DNA of 64,000 nt. Origin: an uncultured Clostridium sp. Lineage in GTDB: Bacteria; Bacillota; Clostridia; Lachnospirales; Lachnospiraceae. The translations under genes were made by a program, and so were the position numbers. The notes under the pieces are model-generated. The model was not told the origin of the DNA. It made no database searches and was given only the letters and a program-made list of their open reading frames with translations. The stretch spans positions 52,221 to 116,220 of the forward strand of contig UQTA01000003.1 in the NCBI GenBank assembly GCA_900543885.1. Reading direction: 5' to 3'. Below are positions 33,449 to 42,421 of this stretch, one piece after another. The first letter of the stretch is position 1; each line of letters starts with the position of its first letter.

Positions 33449-36076
33449 ATGACAGAAAAAAATATGTGGAACCTGTCGCCTGAAGAGGCATTAAAGGCCT
33501 GTCAGACATCGGAACAGGGACTGACTACAGAGCAGGCGGAAAAAATACGTCTGGAAGCAGGAGAAAATATGCTCAAAGAGGGCAAAAAGAAAAGCCCGTT
33601 TCAGGTCTTTTTAGATCAGTTTAAAGACCTGATGGTAGTGATTCTGATCGGAGCAGCTATTATATCCATGTTTTCCGGAAATGAGGAAAGTACCATCGTT
33701 ATTTTTGCTGTTCTTGTAATGAATGCAGTCCTGGGAACCATACAGCATGTAAAGGCAGAAAAATCACTGGAGAGTTTAAAACAGCTGTCAGCACCGGCGG
33801 CAAAAGTAATAAGGGATGGCATAAAACAGGAAATACCGGCCAAAGATGTGGTGCCGGGAGATATCCTGGAATTAGAAGCAGGAGATATGGTAGCTGCAGA
33901 CGGAAGGATCCTTCATAATTATTCCCTTCAGGTAAATGAAAGCTCCCTTACAGGAGAATCTACCAATGTAGATAAGCAGGAAATGGCCCTGGAAGGGGAA
34001 GTGGCGCTGGCAGACCGCACCAACATGGTTTATTCCGGAAGCCTGGTAGCATACGGAAGAGCTACTGTCCTGGTCACAGCTACAGGTATGAAGACAGAGA
34101 TCGGTAAAATAGCCGGACTGATGAACAGCGCGCAAGAGCGGAAAACACCCCTTCAGAAAAGTCTGGATCAGTTCAGTGGGAAGCTGGCAGTGCTGATCAT
34201 GGTAGTCTGTGCGCTGGTGTTTGTTCTTTGCATGTTCCGGAAAATGACTCTTCTGGATTCGCTGCTTTTTGCAGTGGCTCTGGCAGTAGCAGCCATACCG
34301 GAAGCCCTGACTTCCATTGTGACCATTGTCCAGGCCTTTGGTACCCAGAAAATGGCAAAAGAAAATGCTATTATCAAGAAGTTAAAGGCCGTAGAAAGTC
34401 TGGGCTGCGTATCTGTGATCTGTTCTGATAAAACAGGTACACTGACCCAGAATAAAATGACGGTCCAGCAGGTGTATGTAGACGGAAAAGTCATAAATGG
34501 CACAGACATGGATATTACTGACCAGACCCAGAGGTATCTGCTTTATGATGCAGTGCTTACCAATGATTCCAGCATTGTAGATGGAAAAGGCATTGGAGAT
34601 CCTACAGAATATGCTCTTCTTGAAATGTTTCGCAATATACAGGTACTTCCGGAAAGCTATTTAGGAAAAATGGGGGTTCATGAGGATGCCCTGCGAAATG
34701 TGATGTGCCGTATAGAAGAGGTTCCTTTTGATTCAGACCGGAAGCTGATGAGTACAAAATATTATATCCACGGTGTTCCTACGATCCTTACAAAAGGAGC
34801 TGTGGATGTGCTTCTGGACCGCTGCGTTAATGTGCGCTACAGTGACGGCATCCGTCCGATGACAGAAGAAGAGAAAGAAAAGATCCGTCTGGAGAACCAG
34901 AAATTTTCGGAAAACGGACTTCGCGTGCTGGCATTTGCCTATAAAGAGTCAGAAGAAGTTCTGTGCGTGGACACGGAATGCGGCTATACCTTTTTAGGAC
35001 TTATTTCCATGGTGGACCCACCAAGACCGGAGTCTGTAAAGGCAGTGGCAGAGGCCGCCCAGGCAGGTATTAAAACGGTTATGATCACTGGTGACCATAA
35101 GGTAACAGCTACCGCTATTGCCCGCCATATTGGTATTTTCAAGGATGGTGATATGGCTCTTACAGGAATGGAGCTGGATGCCCTAAGTGATGCAGAGCTG
35201 GATGAAAAGATCGATAAAATATCTGTTTATGCCAGAGTTTCACCGGAAAATAAGATCCGTATCGTAGATGGCTGGCAGAGGCGCGGAAATATTGTGTCTA
35301 TGACCGGTGACGGCGTAAATGATGCCCCGGCATTGAAGAAAGCGGACATTGGCGTAGCAATGGGCATCACAGGAACGGAGGTTTCCAAGGATGCTGCAGC
35401 CATGATCCTTGCAGATGATAATTTTGCTACGATCATCAAGGCAGTTGCAAACGGACGTAATGTATACAGAAATATTAAAAATGCAGTGCTGTACCTGCTT
35501 TCTGGAAACACAGCTGCTATTTTCACTGTACTGTATACATCCCTTATGGCACTGCCAGTGCCGTTTGCTCCGGTTCAGCTGCTGTTTATCAATCTTCTTA
35601 CGGATTCGCTGCCGGCTCTTGCCATCGGCATGGAACCGGCAGATGAAGGTCTTTTAAGAGAAAAGCCAAGAGATCCTAAAGAAGGTCTGATGACAAAGGA
35701 TTTCATGATAAAAATGGTATCCCAGGGCGCAATGATCGCAGTTGCAGTTATCACCGCTTTTTATCTGGGCTTAAAAAATGGTGCGGCTATGGCTTCTACC
35801 ATGGCATTTTCCACGTTGACTCTGGCAAGACTGTTCCATGGCTTTAACTGCAGAGGCAAACAGTTCATTTTTAAGATGGGCTTTACCACTAATCCTTACA
35901 GTATTTACGCATTTGCGGCAGGAGCTGCATTCCTTGGACTGGTTATTTTTATTCCGGGATTGCATGGACTGTTCCAGATACAGACTATGCCTGCAACAGC
36001 TATGATCCAGGTGGCAGTGCTGGCTTTTATCCCTACAGCCATTATCCAGTTAAAACGTAAGATCATAAAGGCGTAA
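33449..36076 (+). CDS. P2A-type cation-transporting ATPase (Mn2+/Ca2+ efflux)
   Basis: An 875-residue P-type ATPase of the SERCA/PMCA-like P2A group. It carries LTGES (actuator), the phosphorylation motif SDKTGTLT with D327, AAIPEALTS in membrane helix 4, TGDGVNDAPALKKADIGVAMG and ten hydrophobic helices; an N-terminal cation-ATPase domain starts LSPEEALKACQTSEQGLT. Sequence alone suggests Ca2+ transport, but the Mn2+ riboswitch in its leader argues for Mn2+ export, as for the riboswitch-controlled P2A ATPase YoaB of Lactococcus. RBS AAGGAG lies upstream. Confidence 0.88.
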   Translation: MTEKNMWNLSPEEALKACQTSEQGLTTEQAEKIRLEAGENMLKEGKKKSPFQVFLDQFKDLMVVILIGAAIISMFSGNEESTIVIFAVLVMNAVLGTIQHVKAEKSLESLKQLSAPAAKVIRDGIKQEIPAKDVVPGDILELEAGDMVAADGRILHNYSLQVNESSLTGESTNVDKQEMALEGEVALADRTNMVYSGSLVAYGRATVLVTATGMKTEIGKIAGLMNSAQERKTPLQKSLDQFSGKLAVLIMVVCALVFVLCMFRKMTLLDSLLFAVALAVAAIPEALTSIVTIVQAFGTQKMAKENAIIKKLKAVESLGCVSVICSDKTGTLTQNKMTVQQVYVDGKVINGTDMDITDQTQRYLLYDAVLTNDSSIVDGKGIGDPTEYALLEMFRNIQVLPESYLGKMGVHEDALRNVMCRIEEVPFDSDRKLMSTKYYIHGVPTILTKGAVDVLLDRCVNVRYSDGIRPMTEEEKEKIRLENQKFSENGLRVLAFAYKESEEVLCVDTECGYTFLGLISMVDPPRPESVKAVAEAAQAGIKTVMITGDHKVTATAIARHIGIFKDGDMALTGMELDALSDAELDEKIDKISVYARVSPENKIRIVDGWQRRGNIVSMTGDGVNDAPALKKADIGVAMGITGTEVSKDAAAMILADDNFATIIKAVANGRNVYRNIKNAVLYLLSGNTAAIFTVLYTSLMALPVPFAPVQLLFINLLTDSLPALAIGMEPADEGLLREKPRDPKEGLMTKDFMIKMVSQGAMIAVAVITAFYLGLKNGAAMASTMAFSTLTLARLFHGFNCRGKQFIFKMGFTTNPYSIYAFAAGAAFLGLVIFIPGLHGLFQIQTMPATAMIQVAVLAFIPTAIIQLKRKIIKA

Positions 36077-36159
36077 AGCAGGGAGTGATCCGGTGTCCAT
36101 GGTATCAAATAAGGAAAAATGTAAAAAATGTGAAAACCCACTTAAAAAGTAGGCAATAT

Positions 36160-36190
36160 AAAAGGCAGCCGTTTTATGGGCAGCCTTTTT
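36160..36190 (+). terminator. Probable terminator after the P2A ATPase
   Basis: AAAAGGC pairs with GCCTTTTT around an A/T-rich loop holding a small CC/GG pairing; a T run completes it. Confidence 0.55.
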
Positions 36191-36271
36191 CATTTGGTGC
36201 GTTTTTGTGCGAAATGTGCAAAAAGAAAGTGCTTACAAAAAATAAATTGTGCAAATTACAGAGAAACACTA

Positions 36272-36300
36272 TTGACATTACAGAAAATAGGGTCTACAAT
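36272..36300 (+). promoter_or_regulatory. Promoter now driving the deletion-scar region
   Basis: TTGACA (36272-36277), 17-base spacer, TACAAT (36295-36300). It originally served a UroD-like gene whose start is at 36355. Confidence 0.85.
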
Positions 36301-36354
36301 GACTATAATAATATTACAAAGAATATTAAAAAGAATATCAGGAAGAACAGTAAA

Positions 36355-36426
36355 ATGACAAAGCGTGAAAGAGTAATTGCGGCAATTGAAGGAAAGCATG
36401 TAGATGCGATCCCTTCATCTTTTTAA
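36355..36426 (+). pseudogene. N-terminal stub of a uroporphyrinogen-decarboxylase-family gene
   Basis: An ATG at 36355 opens [17 protein letters not shown], then AIPSSF and a stop. This is the standard N-terminus of UroD/MtaA-like proteins of anaerobic Firmicutes (TxRERVxAAxEGxxVDRIP), which are normally over 300 residues. Only 23 codons remain. The frame is cut where an oppF-like sequence takes over at about 36421, so the rest was lost by deletion. Confidence 0.65.
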
Positions 36427-36805
36427 TCTGACTTACATGTTTATTTCTCATGATCTGAGTGTAGTACGTTTCTTATGTGACCGCATTGGTGTTATGTATC
36501 TGGGGCGCATGGTTGAGATTGCAGACAGACAGGAATTATATGATAATCCGCTGCATCCATATACAAAGGCATTGCTTTCTGCGATCCCGGTGCCGGATGT
36601 AGATGTAAATCATGAACCAATACTGTTAGAGGGTGATATCCCAAGCCCATATAATCCGCCAAAGGGCTGCCTGTTCCACACAAGATGTAAATATGCAATG
36701 GAATGCTGCAAGACGGAAGTCCCGGCAATGCGTCAAATTGGAGAAAATCATTGTGTGGCTTGTCATTTGTATGATAATATGGAAAAAGATAAGCAGCACG
36801 GCTGA
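36422..36805 (+). pseudogene. C-terminal fragment of an oligopeptide ABC ATPase (OppF/DppF-like)
   Basis: About 127 residues, from [20 protein letters not shown] (H-loop) through [12 protein letters not shown], the [15 protein letters not shown] motif and the C-terminal oligopeptide-transporter Cys cluster ([17 protein letters not shown]), to the stop. Walker A, signature and Walker B are missing, so it cannot be active. An internal initiation codon exists near 36404, but this is a 3' remnant left by deletion. The intact opp genes that would precede it are absent. Confidence 0.85.
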
Positions 36806-36850
36806 TGTCTGGAAGCCTTAAAGAATACGCACACAGAGAGGGGAAAAGCA

Positions 36851-38251
36851 ATGGAAAAAGAATGGATTGAAAAACACATCAGTGAAATGGTTCAGGATAT
36901 ATGTAAATTATCAGAGATTCCAAGCGTAAGTGCAGAAACTGGAAATCCGGATATGCCTTTTGGACAGGCATGTTTAGATGCTCTTCATGCAGCGTTGGAT
37001 TTAGGAAAATCTATGGGATTTGAGCCCTTTAACCATGAAAATTACTGCGGAACGATCCTGTGGAAGGGAGAAAGTGATACAGAGATCGGTTTCTTTGGCC
37101 ATGCAGATGTAGTACCGGCAGGAAATGGCTGGACCTGCTGTGAGCCTTTCAAACCAGTTGTAAAGGACGGGATTCTTATTGGAAGAGGCGTCAGCGACAA
37201 TAAAGGTTCTTTTATGACAGCTTTGTATGCTTTAAGATATTTAAAGGAACAGGGCTATAAGCCAAAACACAGCTTCCGTTTCTATTTTGGATGCGATGAA
37301 GAAAAAGGAATGAGTGATCTGCAGTATTACACGGAACATTACAAGGAACCTGCGTTTTCTATTGTTCCGGATGTTATGTTCCCTGTATGCAACGGTGAGA
37401 AGGGTATTCTGGAATTTAACGCAGAGCGCCCTGTAAAGAGCAGCAAACTGGTTAGTTTCCAGTCCGGTATCATGTCCAACCAGGTACCGGCAGAAGCATA
37501 TGCAGTTCTTACTTTAACAGAAGATGAGAATGCAAAGATAAAAGAAGTGATCAAAGCAGCTGCAGGTACAGTTGAAAAGCTGGCTGACGGCAATGTGAAA
37601 GTGTATGTCCACGGTATTCCGGCTCATGCAGCTTTTCCGGAAGGTTCTGAAAGTGCAGAAGTGAAGCTGGCAGGACTTTTGATCAGGTCCGGAGTGCTGG
37701 ATGAAGATGCAAAAGAACTGATGGAAGCCATCTGTGATATGTTTGGTGATTATTACGGTGCAGGTCTTGATGTTCCATTTGAGGATGAAGGTTCTGGTAA
37801 ACTGACCCATGTAGGTGGTATGTGCAAGCTGGAAAATGGTGTTTTCTGGCAGAATGTAAATATACGTTATAATGTAACCGCAGTTTATGAAGTGATGATG
37901 GAGAACATTGGTAAATGCTTAAAGGCACATGGCTTTGAGCTGACCGGATCACACAATTCTTCTCCCTGCTTTACAGATCCAGACTCCAAGGAAGTACAGG
38001 CACTGCTGGAAGTCTGCTGCCGCAGTCTGGGAATGGAATTAGAGCCTTATGTAATGGGAGGCGGTACCTATTCCAGAAAGTTAAAGCATGCCGTTGGTTT
38101 TGGTCCCGGTATCCCAGGAAAAGAGAAGCGTTTTGGCACAGAAAGAGGCGGTGCCCATCAGGCAGATGAATATATTGAGATCGAGCATTTAAAGAAAGCT
38201 TTTGAGATCTATGTAGAAGCCATCAAAAAGCTGGATGAAGTAGTTGACTGA
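36851..38251 (+). CDS. Sapep/PepV-like M20 dipeptidase
   Basis: A 466-residue M20 metallopeptidase of the PepV/Sapep group, hydrolysing dipeptides with Mn2+ or Zn2+. Motifs are FFGHADVVPAGNGW (metal His, Asp), GRGVSDNKG (bridging Asp), GCDEEKGMSD (catalytic Glu) and VMGGGTYSRKL with ERGGAHQADEYI near the end. The lid domain lies at about 185-380. RBS AGAGAGGGG precedes the ATG. It sits just after the oppF remnant, consistent with a former peptide uptake and hydrolysis locus. Confidence 0.9.
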   Translation: MEKEWIEKHISEMVQDICKLSEIPSVSAETGNPDMPFGQACLDALHAALDLGKSMGFEPFNHENYCGTILWKGESDTEIGFFGHADVVPAGNGWTCCEPFKPVVKDGILIGRGVSDNKGSFMTALYALRYLKEQGYKPKHSFRFYFGCDEEKGMSDLQYYTEHYKEPAFSIVPDVMFPVCNGEKGILEFNAERPVKSSKLVSFQSGIMSNQVPAEAYAVLTLTEDENAKIKEVIKAAAGTVEKLADGNVKVYVHGIPAHAAFPEGSESAEVKLAGLLIRSGVLDEDAKELMEAICDMFGDYYGAGLDVPFEDEGSGKLTHVGGMCKLENGVFWQNVNIRYNVTAVYEVMMENIGKCLKAHGFELTGSHNSSPCFTDPDSKEVQALLEVCCRSLGMELEPYVMGGGTYSRKLKHAVGFGPGIPGKEKRFGTERGGAHQADEYIEIEHLKKAFEIYVEAIKKLDEVVD

Positions 38252-38355
38252 TCAGAATATATTTTTCTGGGAACTTGACAAAACAGGCTTTTCAGTGGAA
38301 AATAAAACATTGGGTGCGAAAGCATTACTAAATCAATCGTAATGTAGGGGAATGT

Positions 38356-39006
38356 ATGCAAAAAGAAACTTTAAAAGAGAGAGTTTACAGAGGAATCTAC
38401 GAGGCTGTAACAAATGGCGAATATAAGTCAAATGATATTCTCACGGAAAATCAGATGATTGAAAAGTTTGGCGTGAGCAAGTCACCTGTGAGGGAAGCAT
38501 TGGTAGAACTTTGTAAAGATGGGATTTTAACAAACATTCCCAGAATGGGCTATCAGGTACGGGCTGTTACCTTAAAGGAGATCATTGATATTCTGGAATT
38601 CAGAGTAGATGTAGAACTTGGGGGATTGAGAAAAAGTTTTCCGATCCTTACAGAGGAAAATATAGCTATGCTCCGGCAGATCGCAGAAAGGCATTCGGCA
38701 GATATAGACCGGGTGGTATTTAAAAACTGGCAGAGGAACTATGAATTCCATACCTATCTGTACTCATTAAATAATAATGTTTACGGCTGTGAGGCATTAC
38801 AGCAGATGATACACCAGTGTTCACGCTACATTTCCCAGTATTTCCTGTCTGCATGGCAGCGGAAGAATGAGTCCAATGGCCGTTATCATATGGCTGTTGT
38901 GGATGCGTTGGAAAAGCAGGATATTGAACAGGCCTGTATCTATTTGGAAAAAGATATTCTGGCAGTTAAAGAAGAAATATTGGCATTGCACTCTATGAAT
39001 ATTTAA
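38356..39006 (+). CDS. GntR-family (FadR-type) regulator
   Basis: A 216-residue regulator with an N-terminal GntR winged helix (DILTENQMIEKFGVSKSPVREALVELCKDGILTNIP) and a C-terminal all-helical FCD-like ligand domain (about 75-210). It probably controlled the adjacent peptidase and the lost peptide transporter. The ligand is unknown. It starts 104 bp after the dipeptidase gene and ends at a strong terminator. Confidence 0.9.
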   Translation: MQKETLKERVYRGIYEAVTNGEYKSNDILTENQMIEKFGVSKSPVREALVELCKDGILTNIPRMGYQVRAVTLKEIIDILEFRVDVELGGLRKSFPILTEENIAMLRQIAERHSADIDRVVFKNWQRNYEFHTYLYSLNNNVYGCEALQQMIHQCSRYISQYFLSAWQRKNESNGRYHMAVVDALEKQDIEQACIYLEKDILAVKEEILALHSMNI

Positions 39007-39011
39007 AAAGT

Positions 39012-39045
39012 GGGGGCTGTTGCATTTTGCAGCAGCCCCCTTTTT
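39012..39045 (+). terminator. Terminator after the GntR gene
   Basis: GGGGGCTGTTGC pairs with GCAGCAGCCCCC, followed by TTTTT. Confidence 0.93.
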
Positions 39046-39082
39046 GGAACTTCATTTTACGTATTTCGTTGTATCAAGCGGA

Positions 39083-39628
39083 TTAGCCAAAGTATCTCTT
39101 TAACAGACCCTCAAATGCTCTGCCGTGGCGAGCTTCGTCTTTAGCCATCTCATGAACGGTGTCATGGATCGCATCCAGGTTAGCTGCTTTTGCTCTCTTA
39201 GCCAGGTCAAACTTACCAGCGGTAGCGCCGTTTTCAGCAGCAACTCTCATTTCCAGGTTCTTCTTGGTAGATGGGGTAACAACTTCACCTAACAGTTCAG
39301 CAAACTTAGCTGCATGCTCAGCTTCTTCGTAAGCTGCCTTCTCCCAGTACAGGCCGATCTCAGGATAGCCTTCTCTGTGAGCAACACGAGCCATAGCCAG
39401 ATACATACCAACTTCAGAACACTCACCTTCAAAGTTAGCTCTTAAATCAGCCATAATATCCTCTGGAGAACCCTGTGCAACACCTACTTCATGCTCGCAT
39501 GCCCAGCTGGTCTCATCAGCAGCCTGCTCTTTGAACTTGGAAGCCGGAACGCCGCACTGTGGACATTTTTCAGGTGGCTGCTCTCCTTCATAAACATAAC
39601 CGCATACTGTACAAACCCATTTCTTCAT
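39083..39628 (-). CDS. Reverse rubrerythrin (NADH/rubredoxin peroxidase)
   Basis: A 181-residue oxidative-stress protein. Unlike classical rubrerythrin, the rubredoxin domain comes first ([10 protein letters not shown] and CPQCGVP), followed by the ferritin-like di-iron domain with repeated Glu/His motifs ([39 protein letters not shown]). This order defines reverse rubrerythrins that reduce hydrogen peroxide in clostridia. The ATG at 39628 has AAGGAG upstream; an ATG farther upstream is unsupported. A PerR-like box lies at its promoter. Confidence 0.93.
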   Translation of the reverse strand: MKKWVCTVCGYVYEGEQPPEKCPQCGVPASKFKEQAADETSWACEHEVGVAQGSPEDIMADLRANFEGECSEVGMYLAMARVAHREGYPEIGLYWEKAAYEEAEHAAKFAELLGEVVTPSTKKNLEMRVAAENGATAGKFDLAKRAKAANLDAIHDTVHEMAKDEARHGRAFEGLLKRYFG

Positions 39629-39722
39629 AGTGATAATCTCCTTTTCTCTTTTAATTAAATTTAGTGGTATAAGAGATTGTTTATCTGATCTCTTTTTGTG
39701 TTTCTTTTTCGTAATCAATAGT

Positions 39723-39735
39723 AGTAATGATTACT
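39723..39735 (-). promoter_or_regulatory. PerR/Fur-like operator of the rubrerythrin gene
   Basis: Palindrome AGTAATGATTACT, containing the AATNATT core of PerR boxes, directly downstream of the -10 box of the rubrerythrin promoter. Confidence 0.6.
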
Positions 39736-39741
39736 GATATT

Positions 39742-39770
39742 AATATAATGCATTTTCTCTTATTTGTCAA
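39742..39770 (-). promoter_or_regulatory. Rubrerythrin promoter
   Basis: On the minus strand TTGACA (39770-39765), a 17-base spacer and TATATT (39747-39742). Confidence 0.85.
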
Positions 39771-39818
39771 GAGAAATTCTCATTAAATTTTTGTTTATTT
39801 CTCTTTCTGCAGGTAGTA

Positions 39819-40238
39819 TTAACTGCTCTTTTGAAGAGTATTCTCAGCTTCGCTTTTTTCCCTACAGTGTTCACAGCGACCGTAAAATAAAATAGAATGG
39901 CTGTCAATCTTTCCAGGGGCTTTTGCCTGGACAGAAGCGTTCAGATCTGCCATCTCATCCAGATCCATATCGTAGACCTGTCCGCATTCTCTGCAAACGA
40001 AATGGTAGTGAGGTGCAACATTTCCGTCGTAATGATCCGGGCCGCTTCCGCAAGTCAGCTTCAGGATTTCACCTGTCTCCACCAGCAGATTCAGATTCCG
40101 GTAGACAGTTCCCAGACTGATATTTGGAAATTCTTCGCGGATGCTGGCGTATAGGGCGTCTGCCGTAGGATGATCGCGTCTGCTCATCAGGTTGGCTTTG
40201 ATGGATTCTCTCTGACGGCTATACTTTAATGTTTTCAT
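39819..40238 (-). CDS. perR: Fur-family peroxide/metal regulator, PerR-like
   Basis: A 139-residue Fur-family repressor. Winged-helix region HPTADALYASIREEFPNISLGTVYRNLNLLVETGEI, regulatory metal ligands in PDHYDGNVAPHYHFVC, and the structural Zn site CRECG...CEHCR. The adjacent reverse rubrerythrin gene and an AATNATT-type box before both genes favour a PerR role (peroxide sensing by Fe2+) over iron-uptake control. The ATG at 40238 has AAGGAG upstream. Confidence 0.85.
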   Translation of the reverse strand: MKTLKYSRQRESIKANLMSRRDHPTADALYASIREEFPNISLGTVYRNLNLLVETGEILKLTCGSGPDHYDGNVAPHYHFVCRECGQVYDMDLDEMADLNASVQAKAPGKIDSHSILFYGRCEHCREKSEAENTLQKSS

Positions 40239-40265
40239 AGGCGTCTCCTTATTAATAAAACTCGA

Positions 40266-40280
40266 TAACAATAATTATTA
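40266..40280 (-). promoter_or_regulatory. PerR-box-like operator of the perR-type gene
   Basis: TAACAATAATTATTA matches 11 of 14 defined positions of the PerR consensus TTANAATNATTNTAA type, located 28 bp before the start codon; suggests autoregulation. Confidence 0.55.
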
Positions 40281-40355
40281 CTGTTTTAATATAACAAAAA
40301 AGAAAGAGAAAGTCAAGGGGGATATAGTTACAGTTTAGTTTTGGGAAGATCCGTT

Positions 40356-40489
40356 GTTACTGTACACGGGTAGGCACTTTTGGAACCGAAAGTGCCGTAC
40401 GATAACGTAGTGGCAGCGGGAATTTGCCGTATTTAAATGCGAAGCCACGGCAAATTCCGTTGCTGGTCATGCAACGCATGAACAGTAAC
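40356..40489 (+). repeat. MITE-like element, copy 2
   Basis: A 134-bp copy of the element at 31897-32029, differing only at a few bases (left-end ACGGG versus ATGT, and two substitutions near 40440 and 40450). It has the same terminal inverted repeats, GTTACTGT... and ...ACAGTAAC. It is flanked by perfect 8-bp direct repeats GATCCGTT (40348-40355 and 40490-40497), the signature of transposition. It carries no ORF and sits between the perR-type gene and a LysR gene. Confidence 0.9.
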
Positions 40490-40506
40490 GATCCGTTGGC
40501 TGTCTG

Positions 40507-41493
40507 TCAGATCGCATCTGCGTTTAGGGGCAGTCCTGCAGCAGATGGAATATGTTCCAGGGCAATGCGGACAAATTCATGGGTGGCGCGGGACATGTAA
40601 TGTCCTTTGTGATATCCGATGGCCAGTGTACCATGGGCTCTTGGGTAGTTTAAAGAAAACAGGTTAAGACCTGCCTGTTTCATCAGGGAGTCATGGTAAG
40701 CCTTTAAATTTTGTTTGGTGGACATGAACATACGGGGATAAAAGGTGATACCCATTCCCTGAACACTTAAAGCAAGTACTGTTTCAATATTTTCTGTTTC
40801 CAGTACAATGTGGGGAGTAATCTGCGTATCTTCAAAGAGTTCGTCTGCAATGGTACGCACCCGGTTTCCTTTTTTTAACAGGACAAAGGGGCAGTTTTCT
40901 AAAAGCCGTACGTCAGCAGACTGGTACAGTTTTTCCTTGATCTCTTCAAAACGGTCCGGATAGGCCTTGTGGATCACTACGTCGGGAACAACTAAAAGGA
41001 TCTCTTCCCGGCAGATTGGTACAGTAGCTACATTTTCCGCTGTAAAAGGAAGAAGGTCGATCATCAGGTCAATATTTCCGTGGAGCAGGTCATTTGCCAG
41101 CTCGCTGGAATTGCCTTCTGTCAGATGCAGTTCGATTCCTGGAAATTCTCTCTGATAGGTAGGAAGGATCTCCGGAAGGATAAAACGGCCTCTGGTGTGA
41201 GAAACGCCAATGGAAAGCTGACCGGTAGAGAAGTCTTTAATATCAGCGATCTCTTTATAGGTTTCATCTTTTAAATCCAAAAGCTGTTTGGCACGGGTCT
41301 GAAGGGCATGTCCTGCATAAGTCAGAGTCAGCGGTGAAGTACGATTAAATAAAACAACATCAAATTCTTTTTCCAGGTTGGAAATATGGTTGCTTAATGA
41401 CTGCTGGGAAATATAAAGCCGTTTAGCAGCACGGGTGAAATTTAACTCTTCTGCAGCTACTAAAAAATATTCCAGGTTCAGAAAGTTGATCAT
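40507..41493 (-). CDS. LysR-family transcriptional regulator
   Basis: A 328-residue LysR-type regulator. N-terminal DNA-binding helix NFTRAAKRLYISQQSLSNHISNLEKEFDVVLFNR, then an effector domain (about 92-300). Its start overlaps the PHP gene stop by four bases (41490-41493), so the two are coupled. The 3' end lies 17 bp from a MITE copy. The target genes are unknown. Confidence 0.88.
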   Translation of the reverse strand: MINFLNLEYFLVAAEELNFTRAAKRLYISQQSLSNHISNLEKEFDVVLFNRTSPLTLTYAGHALQTRAKQLLDLKDETYKEIADIKDFSTGQLSIGVSHTRGRFILPEILPTYQREFPGIELHLTEGNSSELANDLLHGNIDLMIDLLPFTAENVATVPICREEILLVVPDVVIHKAYPDRFEEIKEKLYQSADVRLLENCPFVLLKKGNRVRTIADELFEDTQITPHIVLETENIETVLALSVQGMGITFYPRMFMSTKQNLKAYHDSLMKQAGLNLFSLNYPRAHGTLAIGYHKGHYMSRATHEFVRIALEHIPSAAGLPLNADAI

Positions 41494-42266
41494 AAGGCAA
41501 TGTTCCTTTCTGCAGCTTTTCGAAACGCATCGTCTTCCAGAAGGAGCTGTTTTAATTTTGGAATGTAGGCAGCTGCTTTTTCCAGGGAAATATTAACGAT
41601 CAGTTCTTCCGGAAAATGCATTTCCTCTAAAAATGCATGTGCCAGAGCATGATTTCCAACATCCGCCTCACAGTGTGCGTCGCTGTCAATAATAATAGAA
41701 GTACCATAGCGTATACATGCGGCCAAAAGTTCCCTGTAATTCTCTTTTGCGCCTTTGCGGGCTCCCAATGGATTTAAGGAAGTATTGTTTACTTCCAACA
41801 ATTTGTGGTTTTTGGCAGCCGTTTTTGCTACTTCTGTCCAGTCAGCAGGCAGTCTGGAATCGTCAGGATGTCCGATGATGTTTACATAGGGATTTTCCAG
41901 TACATTAAGGTAAGCCCTTGTATAATCAGCGACAGAACCATTGTTGTCAATACAGGGAGTGTGAAGACTGGCAACAGCGTAGTCGATCTTTTTTAAATAA
42001 TATTCACTCAGGTCCACATTTCCCTCAAAGTCCAGGATGTTCAGTTCCGCTCCCATGATCACAGGCACGCCACGGATTACTCTGGGAATCACCTTGAAAT
42101 TGGTAAAATAAAATTCATGGCAGGTACCAGGCATAGCAGGAGCATGTTCTGTACAGCCGTAAAGAGCCAGTCCCTTATCTGCAGCAGACTGTGCCATTTC
42201 GTATAAAGTATTGTAAGCGTGGCCGCTGGCAATGGTATGTGTGTGAAGGTCTAAAATATCTTTCAT
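41490..42266 (-). CDS. PHP-domain phosphoesterase (YcdX/HisK-like)
   Basis: A 258-residue PHP-fold metal-dependent phosphatase. The first metal motif is DLHTHT (H8, H10), followed by GCTEHAP, GAELNI, ASLHTP, IIGHPDD and IIDSDAH, giving the trinuclear site of YcdX-like enzymes. The family includes histidinol-phosphate phosphatases and other small phosphoesterases. It is not next to histidine genes, so the substrate is open. Confidence 0.82.
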   Translation of the reverse strand: MKDILDLHTHTIASGHAYNTLYEMAQSAADKGLALYGCTEHAPAMPGTCHEFYFTNFKVIPRVIRGVPVIMGAELNILDFEGNVDLSEYYLKKIDYAVASLHTPCIDNNGSVADYTRAYLNVLENPYVNIIGHPDDSRLPADWTEVAKTAAKNHKLLEVNNTSLNPLGARKGAKENYRELLAACIRYGTSIIIDSDAHCEADVGNHALAHAFLEEMHFPEELIVNISLEKAAAYIPKLKQLLLEDDAFRKAAERNIAL

Positions 42267-42408
42267 GGATGTAAAATACCTCTTTCATTAGAAAGTTATA
42301 TGCTAAAGCAAGTATAACATAGCGAATTAAGGGAGAAAAGGGCGAAAAAAAGAAAAAACAGGCACAATTTTCCCAAGAAAACTATGGAAATGTGCAAGAC
42401 CTATAAGG

Positions 42409-42414
42409 TATAAT
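42409..42414 (+). promoter_or_regulatory. -10 element before structured leader A
   Basis: A perfect TATAAT; no good -35 at 17 bases. Transcription would start near 42421, exactly before the structured leader. Confidence 0.5.
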
Positions 42415-42421
42415 GTAATGA

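Noticed and set aside
36085..36354. Upstream extension of the UroD-like stub as a longer gene
   Set aside because: The preceding codons show no conservation and include the promoter; the real start is the ATG at 36355.
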